Below, piece after piece: positions 1 to 8,933 of a stretch of 64,000 nucleotides of DNA. A program made the position numbers and the translations under genes. This DNA is from Bacteroidales bacterium (GTDB lineage: Bacteria > Bacteroidota > Bacteroidia > Bacteroidales > F082), in NCBI GenBank assembly GCA_017616735.1, contig JAFZXP010000005.1, positions 35,805 to 99,804 of the forward strand. The letters run 5' to 3'. Within the stretch, counting starts at the first letter, position 1. Every line of letters starts with the position of its first letter. Below the pieces are notes generated by a model. It had not been told where the DNA came from, did no database searches, and saw only the letters and a list, made by a program, of their open reading frames with translations.

Positions 1-1192
1 AGCTGCCCAACCAGTCAAACACATTGACAACAATCAGTCTGTTGATCCAACCTACGAGTTTACCGCCCAGAGGAATCTGCTTGTCAAGATCAAGATCGTA
101 TTTGTCCATAATCTTCAAGCTGTTCGGGCCGAAGTAGAACTGCATAGGCATGTGATTGTCGGCCTTGAAACCATCGAATGGCACGTCGACAGTGGCATAC
201 ATGGTCTTCAGATAGCGAGGATTGTTCTGTCGGATGTCGGTCTTCATGCCAAGCATGGCCGAGTTGAAGTAATCCTTTGAAATCAATGAATAGCTGAAGA
301 AACGCTGTTTGAACGACAGCCATTTTATATTGTTGCGCACGTCTTTTTCGCCGTCTTTTTCACCTCCGCGGTCGCCGCTGAGCGATTCCACATCGCTGTT
401 TGAGATTTTGTAGTAGACATTCGATCCGTTATAGCGGTCAACGGCCTTCTCCTGCTTCAGAATGTCGGCATACCAGTCGATGGTGACGAAATTGGTACTC
501 GAGCCGATAATATCGTGCATGTTGACAGTCTTGACATCGAAGTCAACCATGTATTCGTCCTTGAGCAATGTGTAGGTAAATTCAATATATTCACCTGGAT
601 TGATGACATCAGTGTTGTCGTCGGCAAATGCTCTGAAACTCAACGCCAAAGGTTTATCCTTTGCCACAAGCGTTGTCTCGCCGTCATATTCATAACCGTC
701 GACATAAGGTGTGAAATACAAATCGCTTGTGCTGATATATCTGTTGGATGCGAAGAACGACATCCCGAATCTGGTGGTATTCTCGTCAAACCCGATCAAC
801 GGCAGAGAATCCCATGTCTTGTAATCTTTCAGTTCAACCGTCTTGACATAAGCGCCCTTCGACGAAACAGTCAGTCGCATGACATCGTTTTCCAACACAA
901 ATACCTTCTCCTCGCCTACCGCAGCCGAAGTGAAAGCTCCGTATTTGTCGCGTGTCACCGAAGCGGTTGCCGCTGCATTGCCACTGTTTTCGGTCCGAGC
1001 CAGCTCGGCCTGCTTCAACTCTTGTGCTATGCGTATGGAATCCTCCACATAACGCGCTCTTTGAGCCAAATATATTGAATCCTGAATATGTCTCTGACGT
1101 GCAATCTCTTCCTTTGAAGGTGTAGCCCAAATTGTCCATCCCACTAATATTCCTATGATAAGGATGATTCCGATAACTGAATTTTTATTCAT
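1..1192 (-). CDS. yidC: Membrane protein insertase YidC, N-terminal part (runs off left edge)
   Basis: YidC inserts and folds inner-membrane proteins, with or without SecYEG. About 397 residues are visible. The protein starts MNKNSVIGIILI with one membrane segment (about residues 5-22), then a charged helical linker (KEEIARQRHIQDSIY), then the beta-rich periplasmic domain typical of Gram-negative YidC. The last visible residues, NRLIVVNVFDWLG, are the junction leading into the C-terminal five-helix insertase domain, which lies outside the window. The ATG at 1192 is the first methionine and sits 26 bases after a TAnnTTTG box. It lies downstream of rpoD on the same strand, with a hairpin between them, so it probably has its own transcript. 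Identification rests on architecture and recognised sequence; the catalytic groove is not seen. Confidence 0.9.
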   Translation of the reverse strand, partial: MNKNSVIGIILIIGILVGWTIWATPSKEEIARQRHIQDSIYLAQRARYVEDSIRIAQELKQAELARTENSGNAAATASVTRDKYGAFTSAAVGEEKVFVLENDVMRLTVSSKGAYVKTVELKDYKTWDSLPLIGFDENTTRFGMSFFASNRYISTSDLYFTPYVDGYEYDGETTLVAKDKPLALSFRAFADDNTDVINPGEYIEFTYTLLKDEYMVDFDVKTVNMHDIIGSSTNFVTIDWYADILKQEKAVDRYNGSNVYYKISNSDVESLSGDRGGEKDGEKDVRNNIKWLSFKQRFFSYSLISKDYFNSAMLGMKTDIRQNNPRYLKTMYATVDVPFDGFKADNHMPMQFYFGPNSLKIMDKYDLDLDKQIPLGGKLVGWINRLIVVNVFDWLGS

Positions 1193-1203
1193 ATTTTCTA
1201 TTT

Positions 1204-1251
1204 AAAAAAAACGGTTGCAAAGTTACAAAAAAAGATGATAACTCTGCAACC
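1204..1251 (-). terminator. Rho-independent terminator of degQ-rpoD
   Basis: Arms 1239-1251 and 1213-1225 pair over 13 positions with one mismatch (minus strand GGTTGCAGAGTTA / TAACTTTGCAACC). On the minus strand they are followed by G and eight T (1204-1211). The 3' arm also contains the yidC promoter box. Confidence 0.7.
1218..1225 (-). promoter_or_regulatory. Promoter -7 box TAACTTTG for yidC
   Basis: TAACTTTG on the minus strand, 25 bases before the yidC ATG. It lies inside the 3' arm of the hairpin that ends rpoD. Confidence 0.6.
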
Positions 1252-1278
1252 TTATTTAAAATTTATAGCTCTGCGGCA

Positions 1279-2145
1279 TCATTCATCCATAAAGACGTTA
1301 AGAAGCCGCTTTTTTGAACGTGTCCTCAGTTTTTTAATCGCCTTGTCTTTCACCTGACGCACACGTTCGCGCGTCATATCCATCAGATAGCCGATTTCCT
1401 CAAGCGTATAGCTTTTGTTCGATCCTAATCCGAAATAGTAAATCAGCACCTGACGTTCCCTTTCGTTGAGCACCATAAGCGAGCGTTTGATTTCGGCCGA
1501 TTCGGTTTCCGACATTATGGAACGGTCGGCATCGTCGTTATCCTCAGGCACCATGGTGTCGATAAACGTCATTTCGTCGTCGCTGGACACTGGAGCATCC
1601 ATCGAAACCTCCTTGGAATTCATCTTCAAGATATATTCCACCTTTTCAACAGGCATGTCGAGTTCGTCGGCTATCTCCTTCAAAGACGGTTTGCGCTGAT
1701 ACAGCTGTTCGAGCGACGATGCAGTTTTCTTAACCCGGCTCAGCAACCCCACCTGGTTGAGCGGCAAGCGCACCATGCGCGACTGCTCGGCCACTGCCTG
1801 CAGAATAGCCTGACGTATCCACCACACGGCGTATGAGATAAACTTGAAGCCCTTGGTTTCGTCGAAACGCTGAGCCGCCTTGATGAGGCCTACATTACCC
1901 TCGTTGATCAGATCGGCAAGGCTTAATCCTTGATTCTGATACTGCTTGGCCACCGACACCACAAAGCGCAGGTTGGCACGCACCAGCCGGTCAAGTGCGA
2001 TTTGGTCGCCCATCTTGATTTTCTGGGCAAGTTCCACCTCCTCTTCAGGCGATATCATTGGCTCCTTGGCTATGTCGGCCAAGTATTTGTCCAATGCGCC
2101 TTGCTCGCGGTTGGTGATTGATTTTGAAATTTTTAACTGTCTCAT
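1279..2145 (-). CDS. rpoD: Primary RNA polymerase sigma factor (sigma-70 family)
   Basis: The housekeeping sigma factor directing RNA polymerase to the TAnnTTTG promoters seen throughout this window. At 288 residues it has the short form typical of Bacteroidota, without the long region 1.1 of proteobacterial sigma-70. Region 1.2 is near residues 16-45 (DKYLADIAKEP). Region 2 holds RLVRANLRFVVSVAK, DLINEGNVGLIKA and FKFISYAVWWIRQAI (core binding, -10 recognition and melting). Region 3 follows, and region 4 has the helix-turn-helix YTLEEIGYLMDMTRERVRQV near the C terminus. The start is 17 bases after the degQ stop on the same strand, so the two genes are probably co-transcribed. The link of rpoD to an envelope protease gene looks organisational rather than functional. 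Confidence 0.97.
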   Translation of the reverse strand: MRQLKISKSITNREQGALDKYLADIAKEPMISPEEEVELAQKIKMGDQIALDRLVRANLRFVVSVAKQYQNQGLSLADLINEGNVGLIKAAQRFDETKGFKFISYAVWWIRQAILQAVAEQSRMVRLPLNQVGLLSRVKKTASSLEQLYQRKPSLKEIADELDMPVEKVEYILKMNSKEVSMDAPVSSDDEMTFIDTMVPEDNDDADRSIMSETESAEIKRSLMVLNERERQVLIYYFGLGSNKSYTLEEIGYLMDMTRERVRQVKDKAIKKLRTRSKKRLLNVFMDE

Positions 2146-2162
2146 AATCTTATTGTTTTGTT

Positions 2163-3512
2163 TTATCTGTCATAGAATTCAAAAATTGTCATGAATTCGC
2201 TTGAAACATCGGTCATCTCAATACGAATCTTGCCGTTACGGCTGTTTTTCAACGCGGCGTTCAGTTCCTTTTCGCTGCTAACCTTCTGATTGTTAACGAC
2301 CAAAATGATATAATCGTTATTCAAACCCTTTCTCTTGAAAACGCCGTCTTTAACCTCGACAATTCTAAGTCCGTAATTGGTTTTGATAGCCTTTTTCATC
2401 TCCTGTGAAAGCGGTTCGAGCACCAATCCGAGCTGTTCGTTGTAAAATCTGTCGCCACCTTTAATGATACTTTCAGTGCCATGCATATTGGCTAAGGTGA
2501 CATTGAAATCGCGTTCGTTTTCGCCTCTAAGCACTTTTACCACCACTTTGTCGCCCGGCCTGAACTGACCTATTGCACCGATGAGTTGTGTTCTTGTATC
2601 AACAGTTATATCATTGATACTCAATATAATATCTCCATTCTTAATACCGGCTTTCTGTGCTGCGCCACCTTCATAAACATCATCCACATACACTCCAGTC
2701 ATCACATTGAGATTCTTTTGTTTTGCCAGTTCCTCGGTAATTTCAGCCGGAGCTATGCCGAGATATGCGCGCTGCAGCGAGCCGTAGAGCAAAAAGTCTT
2801 CAACAACTTTTTTAGCTATATTTGAAGGTATGGCAAACGAATAGCCTTCGTAACTGCCGGTGCGTGAAGCGATAGCCGCGTTGATTCCGATAAGGTCGCC
2901 ACTGGTGTTGACCAAGGCGCCGCCACTGTTACCGGGGTTAACCGCCGCGTCGGTTTGGATGAACGACTCAATTGTGCCGGCACCCAAGATGTTGATATTA
3001 CGGGCTTTGGCACTGACAATGCCTGCCGTGACAGTTGAAGTCAGGTTGAATGGATTACCTACAGCCAGCACCCACTCGCCAACCCGCACTTTGTCGGAAT
3101 CGCCGAAAGTCAGATACTCCAAGTCTTGAGCGTCAACTTTTATCAAGGCGATATCAGTGGTCGGATCAGTACCGACAACTTCGGCTTCCCTCTTGTGCTT
3201 GTCGTTGAATGTAACCTCGATTTTTCTTGCTCCTTCCACAACGTGATTGTTGGTTACGATATAGCCGTCAGACGAGATAACCACGCCCGATCCGAAGCCT
3301 ACTGACACATTGTCAGGCACTTGAATCCTATTGCCGTATATCTGTTCAAGAAACGAACCGAAGAAATCATAATAGGTATTGCTTGTAACAATTTCGGTAC
3401 GAATGTGAACAACCGCGTTGACCGACTTCTCCGCTGCCACCGTAAAATCAACCTGGGCCTTGCCAACCAAAGCCACACACATAATCCAAATTAAAAACAA
3501 TGTCTTTTTCAT
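2163..3512 (-). CDS. degQ: Periplasmic serine protease, DegP/DegQ (HtrA) family
   Basis: Envelope quality-control protease that degrades misfolded exported proteins. A signal peptide ends at VGKAQ (residues 1-19). The trypsin-like domain carries an intact catalytic triad: His90 (TNNHVV), Asp120 (TTDIALIK) and Ser196 (GNSGGAL). Two PDZ domains follow, one from about residue 245 (GIAPAEI, VDDVYEGGAAQKAGIKNGD) and a shorter one from about 360 to the end (LGLVLEPL, IILVVNNQKV). Length of 449 is slightly below E. coli DegP (474) and close to DegQ; the symbol is by similarity and the family has several paralogues. It is the first gene of a two-gene unit with rpoD and is divergent from dapF across 137 AT-rich bases. 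Confidence 0.93.
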   Translation of the reverse strand: MKKTLFLIWIMCVALVGKAQVDFTVAAEKSVNAVVHIRTEIVTSNTYYDFFGSFLEQIYGNRIQVPDNVSVGFGSGVVISSDGYIVTNNHVVEGARKIEVTFNDKHKREAEVVGTDPTTDIALIKVDAQDLEYLTFGDSDKVRVGEWVLAVGNPFNLTSTVTAGIVSAKARNINILGAGTIESFIQTDAAVNPGNSGGALVNTSGDLIGINAAIASRTGSYEGYSFAIPSNIAKKVVEDFLLYGSLQRAYLGIAPAEITEELAKQKNLNVMTGVYVDDVYEGGAAQKAGIKNGDIILSINDITVDTRTQLIGAIGQFRPGDKVVVKVLRGENERDFNVTLANMHGTESIIKGGDRFYNEQLGLVLEPLSQEMKKAIKTNYGLRIVEVKDGVFKRKGLNNDYIILVVNNQKVSSEKELNAALKNSRNGKIRIEMTDVSSEFMTIFEFYDR

Positions 3513-3649
3513 TTTAAATGTTTTTTTAAGTTTCTTGGTATATAAACGTCAAATTTTTAAAAATCTTATCTTTTTTTCAAAAATTTTTACTATTTTTACA
3601 TCAAATTTCTTGCCAAACTTTTTCCGTGGCATATAAATTTTGAATTATT

Positions 3650-4456
3650 ATGCAAAACATTGATACTCAAAAAATTAAATTCAGCAAATATCATGGCGCG
3701 GGCAACGACTTTGTCATGATAAACGCCATTAAATCGCCCGTCAGTCTGACCGATGACGATGTTTTGCGTATATGCGACCGCCGCACCGGCGTTGGAGCCG
3801 ACGGCTTGATTATGATATTGCCTTCAGCCGATTACAATTTCAGAATGAAATATTATAATTGCGATGGGCACGAGAGCACTTTTTGCGGCAACGGCGGACG
3901 ATGCATAGCGGCCTTTGCCGTCGAGGAAGGCATAAGCTCGCAGGACATTGTATACGAAGCAATTGACGGCATACACAAGGCTTTGGTAACCAAGAATTCC
4001 GACAACGAATACATGGTCTCGGTCACCATGCGCGACATAGAGAGTTTCGATCTTGACAGCAACCGCTTGCTGGTCAACACCGGCTCACCGCATTATGTTA
4101 CAAGAGTTGACGGGCTCAAAAGCTACGATGTCAGAAAACACGGCGCCGCCATCAGACACGACAAAAGCATTTCAACAGACGGAGTGAACGTCGACTTTAT
4201 GGAGCTGATTGACGGGAAATATCACATCCGCACATTCGAGCGTGGCGTCGAAGACGAAACTTTGGCCTGCGGCACAGGAGTGACAGCTTCGGCAATCGCC
4301 GCCTCACTATGGTTCGGCGGCGACAACATCGACATTCGCACCACCCTGGCCACACTCAACGTCCGCTTCAAACGCGATGGCAACGCATTCAGAAACATTG
4401 TATTATCAGGGCCAGCGACACATGTGTTCGACGGCGTTTATATTTTGGAGAAATAA
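3650..4456 (+). CDS. dapF: Diaminopimelate epimerase
   Basis: Converts LL- to meso-diaminopimelate, the last step before lysine and the source of the cross-linking residue of peptidoglycan. A cytoplasmic, cofactor-independent two-base racemase. Both catalytic cysteines are present: Cys79 in STFCGNGGRC and Cys207 in ETLACGTG. HGAGNDFV near the N terminus is the family signature. Length 268 is normal. The ATG at 3650 is supported by MQNIDTQKIKFSKYHG, which brings the conserved block to its usual position. It heads a run of five overlapping genes; its stop TAA shares a base with the next ATG. Meso-DAP is consistent with the Gram-negative envelope implied by mltG downstream. Confidence 0.97.
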   Translation: MQNIDTQKIKFSKYHGAGNDFVMINAIKSPVSLTDDDVLRICDRRTGVGADGLIMILPSADYNFRMKYYNCDGHESTFCGNGGRCIAAFAVEEGISSQDIVYEAIDGIHKALVTKNSDNEYMVSVTMRDIESFDLDSNRLLVNTGSPHYVTRVDGLKSYDVRKHGAAIRHDKSISTDGVNVDFMELIDGKYHIRTFERGVEDETLACGTGVTASAIAASLWFGGDNIDIRTTLATLNVRFKRDGNAFRNIVLSGPATHVFDGVYILEK

Positions 4457-4980
4457 TGTTCATCAAAAACGATAACATAGCATTACGAGTAGCCGAGCCC
4501 TACGATGCCGACGCCATATACCGTTGGGAAAACGACATGCAAATCTGGCGGGTTAGCGAGACGACCGTGCCCTACTCCATGCATCAAATCGAGACGTTTC
4601 TGCTCAGCAACAACGACCTCAATTCCGAAAAGCAGTTGCGCTTGATCATTGAGAGGCTAAGCGACAAAACAGCGATTGGTTGCATCGACATTTACGATTA
4701 CGACAGCCACAATCTGAGGGCCGGCATCGGGATTCTTATCGACAAAGACCACCGTCGTCAAGGCTATGCTGCGCAGGCCATTGAGCTGCTTATGGATTAT
4801 TGCTTTAACACATTATTGCTCAATCAATTATACGTATATACCTTGGCCAGCAATATGGAAAGCATGCTGCTCTTCGAATCATTGGGATTTGAACGGTGCG
4901 GCGTTAGAAAGCAATGGTATAAAACTTCTGACGGTTTTATAGATCAGATTGAGTATCAATATATTAGTAAGAAACAATGA
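4456..4980 (+). CDS. GNAT-family N-acetyltransferase
   Basis: Probable acetyl-CoA-dependent N-acetyltransferase of 174 residues, cytoplasmic. The acetyl-CoA loop is recognisable in IGILIDKDHRRQGYA (motif A, R/Q-x-x-G-x-A) and the late motif B in ESLGFERCGVRKQWY. The overall layout (RVAEPYDADAIYRWEND at the start) resembles the RimJ/SpeG type that modifies amino groups of proteins or polyamines; the substrate cannot be told. The start chosen is the ATG at 4456, which overlaps the dapF stop by one base. A longer reading from 4309 would run far into dapF and yields low-complexity basic sequence. Its end overlaps mltG by four bases, so it is translationally coupled on both sides. Confidence 0.85.
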   Translation: MFIKNDNIALRVAEPYDADAIYRWENDMQIWRVSETTVPYSMHQIETFLLSNNDLNSEKQLRLIIERLSDKTAIGCIDIYDYDSHNLRAGIGILIDKDHRRQGYAAQAIELLMDYCFNTLLLNQLYVYTLASNMESMLLFESLGFERCGVRKQWYKTSDGFIDQIEYQYISKKQ

Positions 4981-6020
4981 CTGGCTACAAGTCGACATAT
5001 AATAGAAAAAACAAAGGCAGACGGGTATTGCTGGGCATAATAGTAATAGCCGTTGCCATCACGGCCTTCATATTGATACGCGATTACATCTACGTCTCGA
5101 TGTCGATTATCAAGACTACCGACGGCAAAGGCGTTTCGCTGTACATCCCCACCGGATCAGATTATCAGTATGTTAAGAACGAGATAGGCTCGCTTGGTGT
5201 TTTGAGAAGCAAAAGAGCTTTCAACTGGATGGCTGAACGCACGGGCTATCCCGACGACGTGCACCCGGGCCGCTATCTCCTTACCGACGGCATGACCAAC
5301 CAGGAGCTGATCAACATGTTGCGATACGGTCATCAGACACCGGTAAAAGTCGTGTTCAACAACATGCGCAATGTGGAATATCTGGCCAGCCGCATAAGCC
5401 GTCAGATAGAAGCCGACTCAACATCCATCATCAACGCCATCAAGGCTTGCGACACCATTGACGAAACCATTTTCATTCCAAACACATACGAGTTTTATTG
5501 GAACACCGACGCACAGGGATTCCTTTGCAGGATGGCCTCGGAATACCGTCAGTTTTGGAACGAAAGCCGCAAGAAAAAAGCCAAGGACAAAAAGTTGAGC
5601 CCGCGCGAAGTCAGCATTCTGGCTTCAATCGTCGACAGAGAAACAGCCAAATCATCTGAGATGCCTGCAATAGCCGGAGTTTATCTCAACAGGTTAAAAA
5701 TTCACTGGCCATTGCAAGCCGACCCCACTTTGATTTATGCCGCCGGCGACTACTCAATCAAGCGGGTGTTGAATGTCCACAAGAAAATCGATTCTCCATA
5801 TAACACCTACAAATACGCGGGTTTGCCGCCTGGGCCAATCTGTATACCTTCGATAGCGGCCATCGACGCCGTTTTGAACGCCGAAAATCACAAGTATTTT
5901 TATTTCTGCGCCAAAGACGACCTGTCGGGATACCACGTGTTTGCAAGGACTATGGAAGAGCATAACCGCAATGCGGCAAAATACAGAAAAGCGTTAAACA
6001 ACAATAAGGTTTACAAATGA
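4977..6020 (+). CDS. mltG: Endolytic peptidoglycan transglycosylase MltG (YceG family)
   Basis: Inner-membrane enzyme that cuts nascent glycan strands and so sets their length. One membrane segment at residues 17-34, then a periplasmic YceG domain. The catalytic glutamate is Glu222 in ASIVDRETA. The block SEMPAIAGVYLNRL and the C-terminal GLPPGPICIPSIAAIDAVL and YHVFARTMEEHNRN are family hallmarks. Length 347 matches E. coli MltG (340). The ATG overlaps the previous stop (ATGA), and its own stop overlaps the next start by four bases. Position between dapF and a sugar-phosphate mutase fits a cell-wall precursor and processing unit. Confidence 0.95.
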   Translation: MTGYKSTYNRKNKGRRVLLGIIVIAVAITAFILIRDYIYVSMSIIKTTDGKGVSLYIPTGSDYQYVKNEIGSLGVLRSKRAFNWMAERTGYPDDVHPGRYLLTDGMTNQELINMLRYGHQTPVKVVFNNMRNVEYLASRISRQIEADSTSIINAIKACDTIDETIFIPNTYEFYWNTDAQGFLCRMASEYRQFWNESRKKKAKDKKLSPREVSILASIVDRETAKSSEMPAIAGVYLNRLKIHWPLQADPTLIYAAGDYSIKRVLNVHKKIDSPYNTYKYAGLPPGPICIPSIAAIDAVLNAENHKYFYFCAKDDLSGYHVFARTMEEHNRNAAKYRKALNNNKVYK

Positions 6021-7366
6021 AAGCATTCAAAGCATACGACATCAGAGGAGTTTGGGGCACCGACCTCAACGAAGAAATCGCATATCGTATAGGATATTTC
6101 CTTCCGGATGTGCTGCCAGCTAAAACATATCTTGTGGGTCGCGACATGCGCCTGTCGTCAGACACTGCATTTGCCCAGCTCACCAAGGGCTTGAATGACC
6201 GCGGCGTCAATGTCGACAGTGTCGGGCTGTCCACCACCCCTTTGATTTATTGGACAACGGCAAAATTCGGATACGATGCCTCGGTTATGATAACCGCATC
6301 GCACAACCCGTCAAACCATAATGGCTTCAAAATCAGCGCTAAAAACGCCAAACCTGTTGGTTACGACACAGGCCTGAACAAACTGGAGGCTTTGGTCGCA
6401 TCCGATGCCAAAGCAGCAGTTGCAGCCGTTAGAGGTACCACTAAGGAAATAAACGTTTATTCGCAATACATTGATTTTCAAAGTCAATTCCTTGGCGACA
6501 TCAGCAATCTGAAGGTAGGTGTCGATTGCAGCAATGGCGCATCCAACCTGTTTGTCAAACAGCTTCTCGGCAACTCACCTTATTATATTAATGACACTCT
6601 TGACGGACGATTTCCAGGCCACGAGCCCAATCCGCTTGAAGCCGAGAATCAGGAGCAAATCAAGGAGTTGGTGCTGAAACACAAATGCGATATAGGACTG
6701 CTGTTCGACGGTGACGCCGACCGAATAACCTTTATTGACGAAAAAGGACAGTTCATCTCACCCGACCTGATCATAGCTTTCCTGGGCAATTATTTTCTGG
6801 GCGAGAAAAAGCAGAAAGGCATTGTGTTGCAAGACATCCGATCATCGAGAGCCATTCAGGAATATCTTGGCAAGCTGTACGGAGCCAAAGTCGAGACTTG
6901 GCGAGTAGGTCGCGCTTACGCCGCTCTGAAACTCCGTGAGCTGGACGGTTGCTTCGGAGGCGAACTGGCCGGGCACTATTACTTCCGCGATTTCTACTAT
7001 TCCGATTCAGGATTGATGGCTGCTCTGTTGGTGTTGAGACTGCTGGCACAATTCAAGGCTCAAGGCAAATGCATGTCGCAAATCATCAAAGAAATAAGCG
7101 GTTATCACAACTCGGGCGAAATCAATTTCACAATTGAGAAGAAACAAGAAGCCATGGATGCCGTGCGTGATTACTTCCTAGGCATTGAAAAGCCTGAAAG
7201 ATTCCTCGATTTCGACGGCTATCGCCTTGACTATCATGATTGGTGGCTCAACATCAGACCTTCGAACACCGAGCCTTATCTGAGGTTTTTGTGCGAAGCC
7301 AAGAATGAGAATAAACTGAAAGAAATTATCGAAACAGTAACAATGATAATTAAAAAATTCCAGTAG
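6017..7366 (+). CDS. manB: Phosphomannomutase/phosphoglucomutase (alpha-D-phosphohexomutase)
   Basis: Interconverts hexose 6- and 1-phosphates (mannose and/or glucose), feeding nucleotide-sugar synthesis for surface glycans. Cytoplasmic, 449 residues. The phosphoserine loop TASHNP has Ser95, the metal loop is DGDADR (Asp232, Asp234, Asp236), the sugar-specificity loop is GGELAGHYYFRD, and the phosphate-binding loop RPSNTEPYLR is near the C terminus. GGELAGH is typical of PMM/PGM enzymes rather than phosphoglucosamine mutases, which separates it from the GlmM-like paralogue at 9797. The symbol is by function; manB, algC and pgm are all used for such enzymes. Confidence 0.9.
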   Translation: MKAFKAYDIRGVWGTDLNEEIAYRIGYFLPDVLPAKTYLVGRDMRLSSDTAFAQLTKGLNDRGVNVDSVGLSTTPLIYWTTAKFGYDASVMITASHNPSNHNGFKISAKNAKPVGYDTGLNKLEALVASDAKAAVAAVRGTTKEINVYSQYIDFQSQFLGDISNLKVGVDCSNGASNLFVKQLLGNSPYYINDTLDGRFPGHEPNPLEAENQEQIKELVLKHKCDIGLLFDGDADRITFIDEKGQFISPDLIIAFLGNYFLGEKKQKGIVLQDIRSSRAIQEYLGKLYGAKVETWRVGRAYAALKLRELDGCFGGELAGHYYFRDFYYSDSGLMAALLVLRLLAQFKAQGKCMSQIIKEISGYHNSGEINFTIEKKQEAMDAVRDYFLGIEKPERFLDFDGYRLDYHDWWLNIRPSNTEPYLRFLCEAKNENKLKEIIETVTMIIKKFQ

Positions 7367-7383
7367 TGACACGTCCACACGAG

Positions 7384-8304
7384 ATGAAAAGCCTTATGAA
7401 AAAGTGGTTATTAACGGTATTGCTGATTCTCAGCGTGTTATCAGTGTCAGCGCAAGACACTTTAAGCGATAATGCACGTGTCAGAAGAAATGTAAAAATC
7501 GTTATCGGCACCGAAGCCGCCCTCTACGCCGCTTCGATGACAGGTCTGTATTTCGCTTGGTACGCCGATTATCCTCAGTCGAGTTTCCATTTTTACGACG
7601 ACAACGGCGAGTGGCTTCAGATGGACAAAATAGGTCATGGAGTCACCTCATATCTTGTCGGAACCGGAGGCTACGAACTGCTTAAGGCCGCCGGCCTTGA
7701 TGAGAAACGCTCGATATGGTTCGGAGGCACTTTGGGGTTGGCATTCTTAACCACCATTGAGATTTTCGACGGTTTTTCATCAGGATGGGGCTTTTCGTGG
7801 GGTGACATGGCGGCCAACACATTGGGCTCAGGCTTATTCATCGGACAGCAGTTTCTGTGGCATGAGCAGCGAATCATTTTGAAATATTCGTTCCACACTA
7901 CAGAGTTCCCTAATTACCGTCCCGATGTTCTCGGTTCAAACTTTTTGCAGCAGACAATTAAAGACTACAACGGCCAGACATACTGGGCTTCGTTCAACCT
8001 TAAATCGCTGTTCATGAATCGCGAAAGCAAATTCCCGGCTTGGCTCAACGTGGCATTCGGCTATGGCGCCGACGGTATGACAGGCGGTTTTGAAAACGCC
8101 ACCGAGTATCATGGCAACCCCATCCCCACTTTCAACCGAATCAGACAATTTTATCTTTCTCTGGACGTTGATTTTACTAGAATTCCGACGAAAAGCAAGT
8201 TTTTAAAATACACGTTTAAGGTATTGAATATTTTCAAATTCCCATTCCCTGCCTTGGAATACAACACTGGCGACGAATGGGTATGGCATTGGTTATATTT
8301 TTAG
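7384..8304 (+). CDS. DUF2279 family exported protein
   Basis: Function unknown. A signal peptide (hydrophobic run after KKWLL, ending VSAQ) precedes a protein of about 280 residues whose pattern matches the DUF2279 family: MDKIGHGVTSYLVG, then a glycine- and aromatic-rich stretch (FDGFSSGWGFSWGDM) with alternating hydrophobic segments. I expect it in the envelope. ATG 7384 and ATG 7396 (directly at MKKW) are equally good starts; a GTG at 7366 overlapping the previous stop is less likely because it adds a polar leader to the signal peptide. It closes the dapF run. Its TAG stop coincides with the first heptamer of a repeat tract. Confidence 0.7.
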   Translation: MKSLMKKWLLTVLLILSVLSVSAQDTLSDNARVRRNVKIVIGTEAALYAASMTGLYFAWYADYPQSSFHFYDDNGEWLQMDKIGHGVTSYLVGTGGYELLKAAGLDEKRSIWFGGTLGLAFLTTIEIFDGFSSGWGFSWGDMAANTLGSGLFIGQQFLWHEQRIILKYSFHTTEFPNYRPDVLGSNFLQQTIKDYNGQTYWASFNLKSLFMNRESKFPAWLNVAFGYGADGMTGGFENATEYHGNPIPTFNRIRQFYLSLDVDFTRIPTKSKFLKYTFKVLNIFKFPFPALEYNTGDEWVWHWLYF

Positions 8305-8349
8305 TTGAAAGTTAAAAGTTGAAAGTTAAAAGTTGAAAGTTAAAAGTTA
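8303..8349. repeat. Heptanucleotide repeat tract (AGTTRAA)n
   Basis: Six and a half in-phase copies of AGTTGAA/AGTTAAA, beginning inside the TAG stop of the preceding gene and leading into the palindromic element at 8371. Confidence 0.9.
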
Positions 8350-8370
8350 TAAAGTATTGAAGTTTATGAA

Positions 8371-8452
8371 GACGAAAAACTATGCAAAGCAATCACGAAT
8401 GTGAGACCTCAAGGGCTCACCCCTGAAGTGATGCTTTGCATAGTTTGGAGTC
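8371..8452 (+). repeat. Palindromic element, core type A (copy 1)
   Basis: 82 bp. Ends GAC/GTC. The outer stem AAACTATGCAAAGC (8377-8390) pairs perfectly with 8433-8446. Nested inside are ATCAC/GTGAT (8392-8396/8428-8432) and GTGAG/CTCAC (8401-8405/8416-8420). It is followed by a short 7-bp tract around 8464-8484 (GGTTATA units). The rest of the 8305-8510 gap shows nothing else. Confidence 0.9.
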
Positions 8453-8510
8453 GATGATTAAATGTTTATAGGTTATAGGTTATTGAAGTTTAATAGTTTA
8501 AAGTTTTAAT

Positions 8511-8930
8511 ATGAAAAAGATTTGTATTGTTTTATGTTTTAGCATTTCGTTGATTATGGCCAGCTGCGGGCATGATCCGGAGAAGTCGCGTCTATATTTC
8601 GACAAAGGAATGGATTATTTGTATACTTCTCAGTTTGACGAAGCCATCGAGCTGTTCGACAAAGCCATCAAATATGATGAAAACAACTACGAGGCATACT
8701 ATTATCGCGGATGCGCCTACAGCAATAATTTCAACACCGAACAGGCTTTCCGCGATTGGAATCGAGCCATTGAAATCAAAGACGATTACGCCGACCCATA
8801 TTTCAACATCGGATTGGTTTACAGACGCAACAACGACCAATCGATGGCATGCTACTACTTCAAATTGGCCGAGAAATATGGTCGTCAGAATATGGAAGAT
8901 TACGTCAAATACTGTGATTATTACGAATAA
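8511..8930 (+). CDS. Small TPR lipoprotein
   Basis: 139 residues. A signal peptide with lipobox IMASC places it as a lipoprotein of the inner or outer membrane. The mature part is almost entirely tetratricopeptide repeats: three units with the usual A/G/Y spacing (YFDKGMDYLYTSQFDEAIEL, then YYYRGCAYSNNFNTEQAFRDW, then YFNIGLVYRRNNDQSMACYYF). Such proteins are scaffolds for protein complexes; the partner is unknown. It is separated from recR by three bases, so the two are probably co-transcribed. No clear TAnnTTTG box was found in the repeat-filled gap upstream. Confidence 0.85.
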   Translation: MKKICIVLCFSISLIMASCGHDPEKSRLYFDKGMDYLYTSQFDEAIELFDKAIKYDENNYEAYYYRGCAYSNNFNTEQAFRDWNRAIEIKDDYADPYFNIGLVYRRNNDQSMACYYFKLAEKYGRQNMEDYVKYCDYYE

Positions 8931-8933
8931 TTT

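Noticed and set aside
515-1078. 187-residue plus-strand reading frame
   Set aside because: It lies entirely antisense to yidC, whose protein is recognisable.
4309-4455. Upstream extension of the acetyltransferase
   Set aside because: It overlaps dapF in another frame with Arg/His-rich sequence; ATG 4456 fits the family and the TAATG coupling.
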